64,000 bases of DNA from an uncultured Eggerthellaceae bacterium (lineage in GTDB: Bacteria; Actinomycetota; Coriobacteriia; Coriobacteriales; Eggerthellaceae), in the NCBI GenBank assembly GCA_910588205.1, contig CAJUQK010000011.1, positions 1 through 64,000 of the forward strand. The letters are read 5' to 3'. Under the pieces are notes generated by a model that saw nothing but the letters and a program-made list of their open reading frames with translations, was not told the DNA's origin and made no database searches. Shown here one piece after another: positions 7,890-15,849 of this stretch. The translations under genes and the position numbers were made by a program. The number at the start of each line of letters is the position of its first letter. Position 1 is the first letter of the stretch.

Positions 7890-8504
7890 TAGGGGCCGAC
7901 CGTGGTCGGCCCATGGTCTCACCCGTGGGAACCACGCATGACAGGTTGCCGTAGGGGCGGATCTGGATCCGCCCTCTTTTGCGTCTGGGATAACGCCTTC
8001 CCCGCAAGGGGTATTCGGCCTTGGCCTCGCCCTTCGAAAAGACGTGATGCTTCGCTTATATCACGCTTTTCTCGGCCTGCGGAATCGGCCTCAACCCCTC
8101 ACGGGGAAGGGCTGTCTTCTATCTAGAACAAAAAAATCCTCACCGCACTGCTGATGGGACCCTCCGGGTCCGCATCACCACTGCGGGCGGCTTATCGCCG
8201 CGTTGGCGCGCTTCGCGCGAGGGTGTCATCCTGGACTCGGGGGGGTCGAACACGTTCGACCCCTACGCGGAAGGATGTGTGGCGCATGAGGTTCTCTGAT
8301 CAGCAACGCATAACCGCCGCCTAACTAATAGCCGCTGCTTGGCGAAGCGGGGTTAAGGGTTGCAACCAAAATACGAATGCGTGGTTTTATGGGCTGTAAC
8401 AGGTTCGGGCCGAGCCAGCTCGGCCCCTACGAGGGACCTGCGACATCGCTTCGTAGGGGCGGACCGAGGTCCGCCCGGCGTTGCACCCGGAACGAATGCG
8501 CTCG
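7889..8504. repeat. palindromic repeat cluster 1 (no gene)
   Basis: This gap of about 615 bases has no credible gene. It holds five copies of one short element: GTAGGGG, then a palindrome of about 14 bases, then CCC. Copies start at 7889 (+, arms CCGAC/GTCGG), 7951 (+, CGGAT/ATCCG), 8242 (-, TCGAA/TTCGA), 8407 (-, CCGAG/CTCGG) and 8453 (+, CGGAC/GTCCG). The spacer between the first two contains GAACCACGCATGACAGGTTGCC, also seen in clusters 2 and 3. A further imperfect hairpin at about 8143-8190 has outer arms CCGCA/TGCGG and inner arms GGACCC/GGGTCC. The region between convergent hydA and elaA could also act as a two-way transcription block, but no U-run follows the stems. Confidence 0.85.
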
Positions 8505-8945
8505 TCAGGCCTTCCACTGCATCTCGATGTGAGGGATGCCCGCATCGTCGAATTCGTCAGAGGTTTGCACGAACCCCAGCTTCTCGTAGAACCCGCGGGC
8601 TTGTACCTGAGCCTCGATGGTGATGGTCTGGGCTCCCATTTCCTTTTGGGCAACACGGATGGCTTCCTCCATGATGCGCTTGCCCAAGCCCACTCCCCGC
8701 TTGACGGCGATGACGCGGCCGATGGAATGGGTGGGGTGGGTTACCGCCGGGGGCAGCACCCGAGCATAAGCAGCTATAGCACCCTCGTCATCGGCCAGCC
8801 AGATATGGAGAGCATCCTTGTCTGAATCGTCCACCTCTTGATAGGGGCTTTGTTGCTCCACGACGAAGACAGCGCACCGGAGCACCAATAGCTCGTGGTA
8901 TTCCTCAAGGGTCAGTTCATCGAAGGGCTTTACGGTCAGGTTCAT
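8505..8945 (-). CDS. GNAT acetyltransferase, ElaA family
   Basis: A 146-residue GCN5-related N-acetyltransferase; the in vivo substrate of ElaA proteins is not established. The ElaA-type N-terminus is clear (LTLEEYHELLVLRCAVFVVEQQSPY followed by an acidic VDDSDKDALH stretch), as is the acetyl-CoA loop RVIAVKRGVGLGKRIMEEA. A Shine-Dalgarno AGGAGAGGG precedes the ATG on the minus strand. It lies 72 bases downstream of the ABC permease gene on the same strand and could be the last gene of that operon, since no hairpin terminator separates them. Confidence 0.9.
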   Translation of the reverse strand: MNLTVKPFDELTLEEYHELLVLRCAVFVVEQQSPYQEVDDSDKDALHIWLADDEGAIAAYARVLPPAVTHPTHSIGRVIAVKRGVGLGKRIMEEAIRVAQKEMGAQTITIEAQVQARGFYEKLGFVQTSDEFDDAGIPHIEMQWKA

Positions 8946-9017
8946 AGCATCCCTCTCCTAAAGCTTGCTGTATTTGCTCTTGGTCATCTTTTTCGGAGGA
9001 AGAGCCTATCTTAGCCC

Positions 9018-9713
9018 TTATAGCTCCCGCTGTTCATAGAGACGGCCGGAAAGCAGTGCGCTTGCTCCATAGAGGCCGAGTGCGATGACGGTCAAGATGC
9101 CGTCGATGGCGTAGAGCGCCTCTTCGCCTCCCTGGAAGACCGGAGACGAGACGAGCTGCTCGAGGTCATTGCTGAAGAAGGCCACACCGGCTGAGAGGGC
9201 CAGCACCAACACGATGGGGACCAGTCGGGAGGCAGTGGTCACGCCGAAGCGTATGAGGAGGGGTAGGGAGAATGCTGCGGCCAACAGGATGATCACTTGG
9301 ACGAGTGAACCTACGAGGAGCAAGGTGGATACGCCCCAATCAGAGAGCTTCAGTTGGTCGTCCGCGGTCCCTGCGGGGAGAAGGTCTGCTATCAGACCTG
9401 TTACGATACCCACGATCACCGCCACGGCAAGGGAGATGACCATCATCACAGCCATGGAAAGGTAGCGCCCATAGGCTACCTGGCGGCGCGTTATCGGCAG
9501 GGTCAGACGGAAGCGCTCCCAGCCGTTCTGCTCGTCTGTAACAGAGAGGCTGAACAGATATATGAACGGCACCATAGCTGTGATGCAGGCAACAGAGGTC
9601 ACCAGTTGCCCCGTGGATATGGCGATGAATACGCCTACGAAGAGGGATATCCCCAGCATTTGCATGGATGAGCTCTTGGAGGTGATGAGGTCGGATAACA
9701 GCATCGCTTTCAT
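9018..9713 (-). CDS. ABC-2 type transporter permease
   Basis: A 231-residue integral membrane protein with about six hydrophobic helices and the layout of ABC-2 exporter permeases: a first helix pair, a short cytoplasmic segment (DEQNGWERFRLTLPITRRQV) that typically contacts the ATPase, and four later helices. The start overlaps the end of the ATPase gene by 4 bases, so the two are co-translated. With the GntR gene upstream this makes a YtrA-type exporter operon. In relatives such systems respond to cell-envelope stress or peptide antibiotics, but the substrate is unknown here. Confidence 0.85.
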   Translation of the reverse strand: MKAMLLSDLITSKSSSMQMLGISLFVGVFIAISTGQLVTSVACITAMVPFIYLFSLSVTDEQNGWERFRLTLPITRRQVAYGRYLSMAVMMVISLAVAVIVGIVTGLIADLLPAGTADDQLKLSDWGVSTLLLVGSLVQVIILLAAAFSLPLLIRFGVTTASRLVPIVLVLALSAGVAFFSNDLEQLVSSPVFQGGEEALYAIDGILTVIALGLYGASALLSGRLYEQREL

Positions 9714-10585
9714 AGGGATTCTCCCTTCAAGGTCATGGTCATATAGTCTTCGATGGTGGCCCGCTCTAGTTCCATCTGAGGGAACGCGCGGGCGAAGCTG
9801 AGGCGATCGGGGACCAATACGTCTGTGCCCAAGGTCCGTCGCACAACCATGATCCCGGTGCCCGCAAGGTCGCTCTCAGACAGCATCTCCAGTTCAGCGG
9901 CGCGTAGGTGGGCGATGCCCGCTTCGTCGCAGATGGCCTCCTTCGAATGGGAGAATAGGATGCGTCCGTCATCGATGCAGGTCACCACATCTGCGACCTT
10001 CTCCAGATCCGAGGTGATATGCGTGGCCATCAGGATACCGTGCCCCTCTTCTTCCATGAAGGTGCGGAGGATATCAAGCACCTCGTCGCGGGCTAGGGGG
10101 TCGAGGCCAGCGGTGGCCTCATCCAAGATGAGCACTTCCGGACTATGGGCCAGGGCGAAGGCCAGTTGCAGCTTCATCCCCATGCCACGAGAGAGGTTCT
10201 TCACGTACCGCTTGGGTTCGAGCCCGAAACGCATGCACAGGCTAGAGAAGCGCTCTGCATTCCACTGCTGATAGGCGGCCTTTCCGAGGCTGCCCACGTT
10301 CTTCACGCGCATGGTAGTGAGGAAGGGGCTGGTGTCGAACACCACCCCGATGCGCTCCTTGAGCTTCACAGCGTTCGGGTCATCCAAGGGGCATCCGAAC
10401 AGGCGCACCTTCCCGGCATCAGGCTTCACGAGCCCTAGGATGCATTTCAGAAGGGTGGTCTTCCCAGCACCATTGGGGCCGATGAGGCCAACAATGTATC
10501 CCGGTTCCACGATGAGCGTGGCATCTTCCAGTGTGAAGCCGTCGTAGCGCTTGACGAGCCCCTTCGCTTCGATCAAAGGTTCCAT
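9710..10585 (-). CDS. ABC transporter ATP-binding protein
   Basis: ATPase subunit of 291 residues. Walker A is GPNGAGKTT, the signature is NLSRGMGMKLQLAFAL (the usual LSGGQ replaced by LSRGM, common in this exporter class), and Walker B is VLILDEATAGLDP. The H-loop ATHITSDLE follows. The C-terminal about 80 residues form an accessory domain. It lies 18 bases after the GntR regulator gene and overlaps the permease gene, indicating one transcript from the promoter at 11049-11077. Confidence 0.94.
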   Translation of the reverse strand: MEPLIEAKGLVKRYDGFTLEDATLIVEPGYIVGLIGPNGAGKTTLLKCILGLVKPDAGKVRLFGCPLDDPNAVKLKERIGVVFDTSPFLTTMRVKNVGSLGKAAYQQWNAERFSSLCMRFGLEPKRYVKNLSRGMGMKLQLAFALAHSPEVLILDEATAGLDPLARDEVLDILRTFMEEEGHGILMATHITSDLEKVADVVTCIDDGRILFSHSKEAICDEAGIAHLRAAELEMLSESDLAGTGIMVVRRTLGTDVLVPDRLSFARAFPQMELERATIEDYMTMTLKGESL

Positions 10586-10603
10586 GGTCTGTTCTTTCCA
10601 GCG

Positions 10604-10975
10604 CTAGTCATCCATCAGCAGATCGAGCAGTTCGTGCAGCTCTTGCTTCGACACCGCTGCGCTCTTCGCTTCGGCGATGAGGGCGGATAGCTGCTCTTCT
10701 AAGGATCGCAGATGCTCCTCACGAAGCATCTCCAGATTCCCTCCTGCAACATAGGTGCCCTTGCCCTGCACGCTGGTGACGAAGCCTGCTTCCTCTAAGT
10801 CTGCATAGGCGCGCTTGGTGGTGATCACGCTCACATGCAGCTCGTTGGCCAGGCTGCGGATACCTGGGAGTAGGGTCCCCTCCTTCAGCTGACCGCTCAG
10901 GATGGCATCCTTGATCTGTTGGGTTATCTGCTCATAGATGGGCGAAGCGCTTGCATTCGATATGAGTATGTCCAA
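10604..10975 (-). CDS. GntR-family transcriptional regulator, YtrA type
   Basis: A 123-residue DNA-binding repressor with a short effector/dimerisation tail, as in the YtrA subfamily. The winged helix is at residues about 12-78 (PIYEQITQQIKDAIL, then GIRSLANELHVS, then GFVTSVQGKGTYV). The tail is a helical region rich in E and L. The start appears to be TTG at 10975 (MDILISN), with GGAAGAGG upstream; no ATG fits the family N-terminus. It is the first gene of the exporter operon, and the palindromes over its promoter suggest that it represses its own transcription. Confidence 0.9.
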   Translation of the reverse strand: MDILISNASASPIYEQITQQIKDAILSGQLKEGTLLPGIRSLANELHVSVITTKRAYADLEEAGFVTSVQGKGTYVAGGNLEMLREEHLRSLEEQLSALIAEAKSAAVSKQELHELLDLLMDD

Positions 10976-11029
10976 CGAGCCTCTTCCGTCCTGGGGCTGC
11001 TTCCGAGCGTCCCCGGAGGCAGCAATAGT

Positions 11030-11059
11030 GTATATACGCTATAAGCACAGTATATATAC
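11030..11059. promoter_or_regulatory. paired AT palindromes, probable GntR operator
   Basis: Two perfect palindromes, GTATATAC (11030-11037) and GTATATATAC (11050-11059), are centred about 20 bases apart, close to two helical turns. The second overlaps the -10 box of the minus-strand promoter and the first lies just past the expected start of transcription. GTATAC-like half sites are typical targets of YtrA-type regulators, and such genes usually repress themselves. Binding by the adjacent regulator is inferred. Confidence 0.65.
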
Positions 11060-11077
11060 AGATATGTACAGTGTCAA
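11049..11077 (-). promoter_or_regulatory. sigma-70-type promoter of the gntR-ABC operon
   Basis: Reading on the minus strand, TTGACA (plus positions 11072-11077) is separated by exactly 17 bases from TATACT (11049-11054). This is the best-matched promoter in the window. Transcription would begin near 11042, leaving a leader of about 67 bases before the TTG start of gntR at 10975. Confidence 0.8.
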
Positions 11078-11092
11078 GATGAGCCAAGAGAA

Positions 11093-11163
11093 TGGGCATG
11101 AAGACAGCATGCCCATCTATGCAGATCATCCTCCGTAGCCGGGCATGCGCTTCTGATGCCCGG
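11093..11163. repeat. two tandem GGGCAT/ATGCCC hairpins
   Basis: TGGGCAT at 11093-11099 pairs with ATGCCCA at 11109-11115, and CCGGGCAT at 11139-11146 pairs with ATGCCCGG at 11156-11163. Both have loops of 9 bases. They lie between the divergent gntR promoter and the 3' end of the flavin-protein gene. The second may help end transcription of the minus-strand flavin-protein gene, although no U-run follows it. Confidence 0.5.
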
Positions 11164-11182
11164 TCATCAAGAGCGGGAGGTG

Positions 11183-11677
11183 CTATGAAGAGAGCCGTCG
11201 TCCTGCTTTACCCCGGATGTCATCGAGGGTGACGCACCAGGCATCCGTCACATCTATCTCCCGCTCTATGGCGCCGCCTATCTCGTTCTTGAACTGAGGC
11301 AGGTACTTCATGCAGAGAGCCACCAGCGCTTTGCGAAGGGTGACGGGATCTTCTACGAGGGAGATGCGTCCCTGCGCGATCACCGATGCGAACCGAGTGG
11401 TGAAGAAGGTCTCTTCATAGCATGGCTCCACCTCGGTGGCGACGCTCACGCATACTCGCGAGTCATGGTTCCAGTCATCGATCTTATGGCCGGGACGCTT
11501 GCCGGTATGGATGTAGAGCTTTCCGTCAAGCATCACATAGGAAAGGGGAACGCCATAGGGAGTGCCGTCAGGATCCACCGTGGACAGCACGCAGTATTCG
11601 CCTGCTTCGAGGATATCGATCGCCTCTTCCAAGGTGAGCTCACGCTCGGCCATCTGCATGGGGTAGGACTCGGTCAT
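11183..11677 (-). CDS. pyridoxamine 5'-phosphate oxidase-like flavin-binding protein
   Basis: A 164-residue split-barrel protein of the PPOX/NimA-like group, expected to bind FMN or a similar cofactor as a dimer. Recognisable parts are the N-terminal helix plus strand (EAIDILEAGEYCVLSTVDPDG), GVPLSYVMLDGKLYIHTG, and GHKIDDW with the histidine characteristic of Nim-like proteins. The ATG at 11677 (MTESYPMQM) has GAGGAG 6 bases upstream; a TTG two codons earlier is possible. The reaction is unknown; relatives include nitroimidazole-resistance proteins and heme-binding proteins. Confidence 0.85.
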   Translation of the reverse strand: MTESYPMQMAERELTLEEAIDILEAGEYCVLSTVDPDGTPYGVPLSYVMLDGKLYIHTGKRPGHKIDDWNHDSRVCVSVATEVEPCYEETFFTTRFASVIAQGRISLVEDPVTLRKALVALCMKYLPQFKNEIGGAIEREIDVTDAWCVTLDDIRGKAGRRLSS

Positions 11678-11728
11678 CAGCAACTCCTCAGGTCGTTTTT
11701 AGGGAGCATTGTACCCGTTGACAACTAA

Positions 11729-11758
11729 AGATGGGCCAGCCGAAAGGCCAGCCCATCT
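11729..11758 (-). terminator. intrinsic terminator after hdeD-like gene
   Basis: AGATGGGC and GCCCATCT pair over 8 bases, an internal CA/CA mismatch follows, then GCC/GGC closes a GAAA tetraloop. On the minus strand the stem is followed by TTTAGTTGT, a weak U-tract. It lies 29 bases past the stop of the minus-strand gene at 11787. Confidence 0.6.
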
Positions 11759-11786
11759 AGGAGAGAGAGGACGAAGGGGGAGGGGC

Positions 11787-12341
11787 TTACAGGTAAGCGT
11801 CCTTCGGGCACACGATGCCATCCACTGCCAGGGTGATGCCGCGCATCATGAGGAAGATGCCCAGGAAGATCACGAAGAAGCCCGGGTTGGTCATGAACAT
11901 GATGCCGCAGATCAGTCCGATGATGCCCGTTGCCACCATGAGGCCCCAGGAAGAGAACACCTGGCGCATGGCTACGCCTGCGATGATGGCATAGATGCTG
12001 TAGCAGATCACGAAGACGCCTGCCATCCAGGGAAGCATAGCGGCGGTGGCGGCTGGGAACACGACGAAGAGGATGCCGAGGAGAAGATCGCAGATGGCAT
12101 TCGCTAGCACCCATCCAGCTCCTGGAACGACGTTCCTCAAACCGGCATAGGACACGATGCCTCCGATGCCGGAAGTTATCAAGATGATCCCGGCCATGAT
12201 GGCGATGGTCACCAGGGAGAGCCCCGGCCACGCCATGACCACGAGCCCCATGAGGAAGACCAGCACTCCGCTGATCACCAATGACCAATCCCGCTTCTTT
12301 CCTATCTTCTGGTGCCTGTGGATCCCTGTTGCAGCAGTCAT
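11787..12341 (-). CDS. HdeD-family (DUF308) membrane protein
   Basis: A 184-residue protein with about six hydrophobic helices arranged as three similar hairpins, the pattern of DUF308/HdeD proteins, which in Escherichia coli is linked to acid resistance. Typical segments are DWSLVISGVLVFLMGLVVM, GWVLANAICDLLLGILFVV and MVATGIIGLICGIMFM. The first about 18 residues are basic and soluble. It has its own terminator at 11729-11758. The molecular role is not known. Confidence 0.87.
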   Translation of the reverse strand: MTAATGIHRHQKIGKKRDWSLVISGVLVFLMGLVVMAWPGLSLVTIAIMAGIILITSGIGGIVSYAGLRNVVPGAGWVLANAICDLLLGILFVVFPAATAAMLPWMAGVFVICYSIYAIIAGVAMRQVFSSWGLMVATGIIGLICGIMFMTNPGFFVIFLGIFLMMRGITLAVDGIVCPKDAYL

Positions 12342-12479
12342 GATGCTGTACCCCTTTCATCAGCTCATCAGTGAGCCCTTGCTCATTCTGGCCCTATTCT
12401 CTTCGAAGGGCGAAAGGGGATCAGCTGCTTCCCTCAAGCACAAACGAACGGAAAACGCGGCGTTCCTGAGTCGTTGTTT

Positions 12480-13481
12480 TCAAGCACCGGCCACCGCGTC
12501 GTAGGCGTCACCCGTGCCCTGGATCACCATGTTCTGGAAGCGCTCGGACATGAATGCGTTGTTGAAGTTCTCATCCACCCATTCTTCGAAGGCGTTCGCA
12601 GGAGGAATGCCCGCATCCCTCTCGGCGCGGCGGTCGAAGCACATGACGGTCATGAAGATGTCCAGGATGAGGTAGATAGAGAGCAGGGTGACGAAGATGA
12701 CCTTGCGTCGGGTGGTGGGAACGCCGAGCATATAGAGGAGGTCGGGCATGACGAGCTTGTACCAGAGGTATCCCAAAAGCCCCCAGAGGAAGAGGAAGGG
12801 CACTGCCACCCACTTGGTGATGGCTCCGGGTACGCCTCCGGCTATGTAGTCCCAAGACACTGCCCCCATGAACGTCTCCATGGACCAACCAGTGATCTGT
12901 TCGAGCAGGCCGCCTACCACCATGGATACCAAGAACACCACGATCCCCTTCGCATGCATCTTCCTGAGTTGGAAGGTCACCAGGGTGAGCAGCACGGCCC
13001 CTGCCCCATAGAGCGGGCTGAAGGGCCCCCATACCAACCCGACGCGGCTTTCGGTCACCCCAGCAGTGATGAACATCCAGACCTCCTCCAGCACGAGTCC
13101 GAGCACCGATCCGATGAAGAAGATCATCACGATCTGATACCAACCCAGCTTGAGATGGTCTAGGAAGCTCTCTCGCACTTGCCTCTCTGCTTTCTTCACT
13201 TCCTTGAGTTGAGTCCGGCTCAAGTGCGGTGGCTTCTCGCCCTTCGCCCCCTCTTGCTTGCGGGCATCTCGGACAGCTTGGATCTTGGCGACCATCTGCC
13301 GGGTGGCTGGTGATATACCCTCGTCCTCAAGGGCGTTCCTGACGCGCTTTCCGCGGCCAAGCCAGGCCCAGAAGGAGCCGATGCACCAAAGGATGAAGAT
13401 GACGAGCAGGACGAAGAGGACGAGGCTGATGAGGGAGAGAAGCAAGGGAGAGCTCCGATCTGGATGAGGGTGCGTGGGCAC
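12480..13481 (-). CDS. CmpB-like (putative ABC-transporter permease) membrane protein
   Basis: A 333-residue membrane protein. One N-terminal helix (about 12-42) is followed by a charged cytoplasmic stretch rich in K, R and E (about 45-115). A multi-helix domain then starts YQIVMIFFIGSVLGLVLEEV and carries the hallmark GLVWGPFSPLYGAGAVLL of the PF06541 family. Members are annotated as putative ABC permeases but usually have no ATPase partner, as here. The C-terminal tail is soluble. Its start lies close to the divergent histidine-kinase gene. Confidence 0.8.
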   Translation of the reverse strand: MPTHPHPDRSSPLLLSLISLVLFVLLVIFILWCIGSFWAWLGRGKRVRNALEDEGISPATRQMVAKIQAVRDARKQEGAKGEKPPHLSRTQLKEVKKAERQVRESFLDHLKLGWYQIVMIFFIGSVLGLVLEEVWMFITAGVTESRVGLVWGPFSPLYGAGAVLLTLVTFQLRKMHAKGIVVFLVSMVVGGLLEQITGWSMETFMGAVSWDYIAGGVPGAITKWVAVPFLFLWGLLGYLWYKLVMPDLLYMLGVPTTRRKVIFVTLLSIYLILDIFMTVMCFDRRAERDAGIPPANAFEEWVDENFNNAFMSERFQNMVIQGTGDAYDAVAGA

Positions 13482-13569
13482 GACGGGCTTTCAGATGGGG
13501 AGAGATTATAGCGAAGGCGGAGAAAATGCCAGGGAGACGCTCGGTCAGGGTGCCCAGGGGGTGGAGCTG

Positions 13570-15849
13570 ATGATAAGATGCTCTGAGGTAGAGGGCTCCT
13601 GCTGGAGCTCGACAGAGGAGCAAGGGCTGAGTATCACGCTTAACCGCAAGAAGAACATCGTGATCTTCGCTGTATCTATCGCCGTTATCATCGGTGCCAT
13701 CTGCGTATATCTGAACATGCTCTCATCCACGGTGGCAGAGAACCTCATGGGTACGGCCGATGAGATCTCCCGCCACGATGTCGAGTCCATCGAAGGTTCG
13801 CTGGACAGCTTGTATCTACAGCTCGAATCCGTAGCCGAACGCATGGATATCTATGATGTATGCACCATGGAGGAAGCCCAGAAGCAGATGAATCTGGAAT
13901 CCGCTTCCTCGGAATTCTTCAATGCCTTGTATCTGTTAGATGAGCAGGGCGCGCTCTATAGCAGCTCATATGTGCGCCTGGAAGCCGATCAGCATACCTA
14001 TGATGAGCTCTTCTCTGATGGACGTGAGCACTTCGTCATGCTCTACGACGACGCGAATGGTAGATTGGAAACCACAAAGGAATCGCTCATCTATGGCATT
14101 CGGACGCCTTTCCTGGAATTCGGTGGCCATCGCTTCGTGGCCCTGCTGGCCCGCAGCGACTTGTCTGCCATCAGCGACCAGCTGCAGATAGAGAGCTTCG
14201 ATGGGCAGGGTATCTCTAACGTGGTCAATCCTGAGGGGTACTATATCGTCAGCAATTCTTCTGCCACTGAGCTTACACACCGGGATAACTTCTATCGGGT
14301 ACTGGAGGCGGGGACGCTAGAAGGCGGCATCACGGTGGAGGATGTGCGCCGCAACATCGCTGACGGAGAGAGCTTCGTCATCAACTGCATCACCCGTGAG
14401 GGTCAGCATCTGGTGATGAGCTTCGCGCCCATCGAGGGGACTGCCTGGTCATTCATCTTGACCGTCCCTGCTACGGTCTTCGAGGAGCGCTTCCGGCCTT
14501 TCATGACCATGACCATAGGGATGTTGGTCGTGGTGGCGATCGTGCTCATCGTGATGATGGCGCTCATCTACCGCTTCTTGCGCAGATCGGTGTTGGCGAA
14601 GGCGGAAGCGGCGGCCAGAGCGGAATTCTTGTCGAATATGAGCCATGAGATACGCACGCCTTTGAATGGCATCATCGGATTGAACCATCTCATGGAACGC
14701 CATGTAGATGACGTGGATGCCATGAAGGGCTACATGAGGAAGCTGGATAAAGCCGCGCAATACCTGCTCTCACTGGTGAATGACATCTTGGATATGTCGA
14801 AGCTCCAGGCGGGCAAGGTCGAATTGGATGCGAAGCCCTTCGATCTGATGGCTGCTCTGGAGAACGTCTGTGAGATGCAGCGGGAGCCCATGGTGGAGCG
14901 CGACATCCGCTTCTCCATAGATGCCGTTGAGCTGCCCTTCCCCTTTGTGATAGGGGACGAGGTGCGTGTGAGTCAGATATTCATGAACATCCTCTCCAAT
15001 GCAGTGAAGTTCACGCCCGAAGGAGGTCTCATCTCCATTCGCGCTCAGCAGACCCTGGCGGCGGAGACCGATGAAGTGACCACCGAGGTGGCTATCACGG
15101 ATACCGGCTGTGGCATGTCACTGGAATTCCAGCGACAGATCTTCGAGATGTTCACCCAAGAACGCACCTCTACCATGGAAAGCCAGAAGGGCACGGGCTT
15201 GGGGATGCCCATCAGCTATCTGCTCGCCAAGCAGATGGGCGGTGACTTGAGCGTCCAGAGCGCTTTGGGTAAGGGGTCATGTTTCACCATCGTGCTGACC
15301 CTGCCTCGGGATGCCAGCCGATCAGGCGATACGGACGGGTCCCCTGCGTCACGAGCGGATCTCAAGCATTTAGAGCAAGGGATCAATGAAGAAGAGGCCC
15401 ACGAGGAAGAGATGGCTGCTTCGACTGAGGCGGCTGACAAGAGTTCATGCGAAGGGGAGCGGTTCAAGATCCTGGCAGCCGAGGACAACGAGCTCAATGC
15501 TGACATCATCTCTTCGATCCTCGCCGAGGAGGGCTATGAGGTGACCGTAGCAGTGAATGGCCGTGAGGCGGTGGATATCTTTGCTGGATCGAAGATAGGT
15601 GAATACCCTATCATCCTGATGGATGCCCAGATGCCGGTGATGGACGGCTATGAGGCTGCTGCTCTCATACGGAAGCTCAATCGGACTGATGCGGATACGG
15701 TGAAGGTCTTCGCGTGCACGGCTTCCACGCTGGTGGAGGATAGGAATCGTGCTCTGACCAGCGGCATGGATGACTTCTTGCCGAAACCTCTGAACATTCG
15801 CCTGATGCTGCAGAAGATCCACGAAGTGCAGAGAGGAGACAAGGAATGA
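13570..15849 (+). CDS. hybrid sensor histidine kinase / response regulator
   Basis: Membrane sensor kinase with two helices (about residues 30-51 and 315-335) enclosing a roughly 260-residue extracytoplasmic sensor region of Cache-like size. The kinase core follows: the phospho-acceptor histidine in SNMSHEIRTPLNG (about 359), N-box SNAVKFTPEGG, G-boxes DTGCGMS and GTGLGMPIS. After a linker rich in E and A comes a receiver domain (about 635-750) with AAEDNELN, the phospho-accepting aspartate in ILMDAQMPVMDG, and a conserved lysine in LPKPLN. No output domain is attached. I chose ATG 13570 after GGGGTGGAG; an upstream ATG at 13474 overlaps the divergent gene, and the exact start is uncertain. 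Its stop overlaps the lipoprotein start (ATGA). Confidence 0.88.
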   Translation: MIRCSEVEGSCWSSTEEQGLSITLNRKKNIVIFAVSIAVIIGAICVYLNMLSSTVAENLMGTADEISRHDVESIEGSLDSLYLQLESVAERMDIYDVCTMEEAQKQMNLESASSEFFNALYLLDEQGALYSSSYVRLEADQHTYDELFSDGREHFVMLYDDANGRLETTKESLIYGIRTPFLEFGGHRFVALLARSDLSAISDQLQIESFDGQGISNVVNPEGYYIVSNSSATELTHRDNFYRVLEAGTLEGGITVEDVRRNIADGESFVINCITREGQHLVMSFAPIEGTAWSFILTVPATVFEERFRPFMTMTIGMLVVVAIVLIVMMALIYRFLRRSVLAKAEAAARAEFLSNMSHEIRTPLNGIIGLNHLMERHVDDVDAMKGYMRKLDKAAQYLLSLVNDILDMSKLQAGKVELDAKPFDLMAALENVCEMQREPMVERDIRFSIDAVELPFPFVIGDEVRVSQIFMNILSNAVKFTPEGGLISIRAQQTLAAETDEVTTEVAITDTGCGMSLEFQRQIFEMFTQERTSTMESQKGTGLGMPISYLLAKQMGGDLSVQSALGKGSCFTIVLTLPRDASRSGDTDGSPASRADLKHLEQGINEEEAHEEEMAASTEAADKSSCEGERFKILAAEDNELNADIISSILAEEGYEVTVAVNGREAVDIFAGSKIGEYPIILMDAQMPVMDGYEAAALIRKLNRTDADTVKVFACTASTLVEDRNRALTSGMDDFLPKPLNIRLMLQKIHEVQRGDKE

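Noticed and set aside
7889..8504. Insertion sequence or prophage attachment site next to hydA
   Set aside because: No transposase, integrase or terminal inverted repeats with target duplication were found; only short palindromes are present.
8360..8623. Small plus-strand open frame in repeat cluster 1
   Set aside because: It is built from two palindromic repeat units and the antisense of elaA, and has no Shine-Dalgarno site.
13474..13569. Longer N-terminus for the hybrid kinase from ATG 13474
   Set aside because: It overlaps the divergent membrane-protein gene start, lacks a good ribosome site and adds polar residues without family support.
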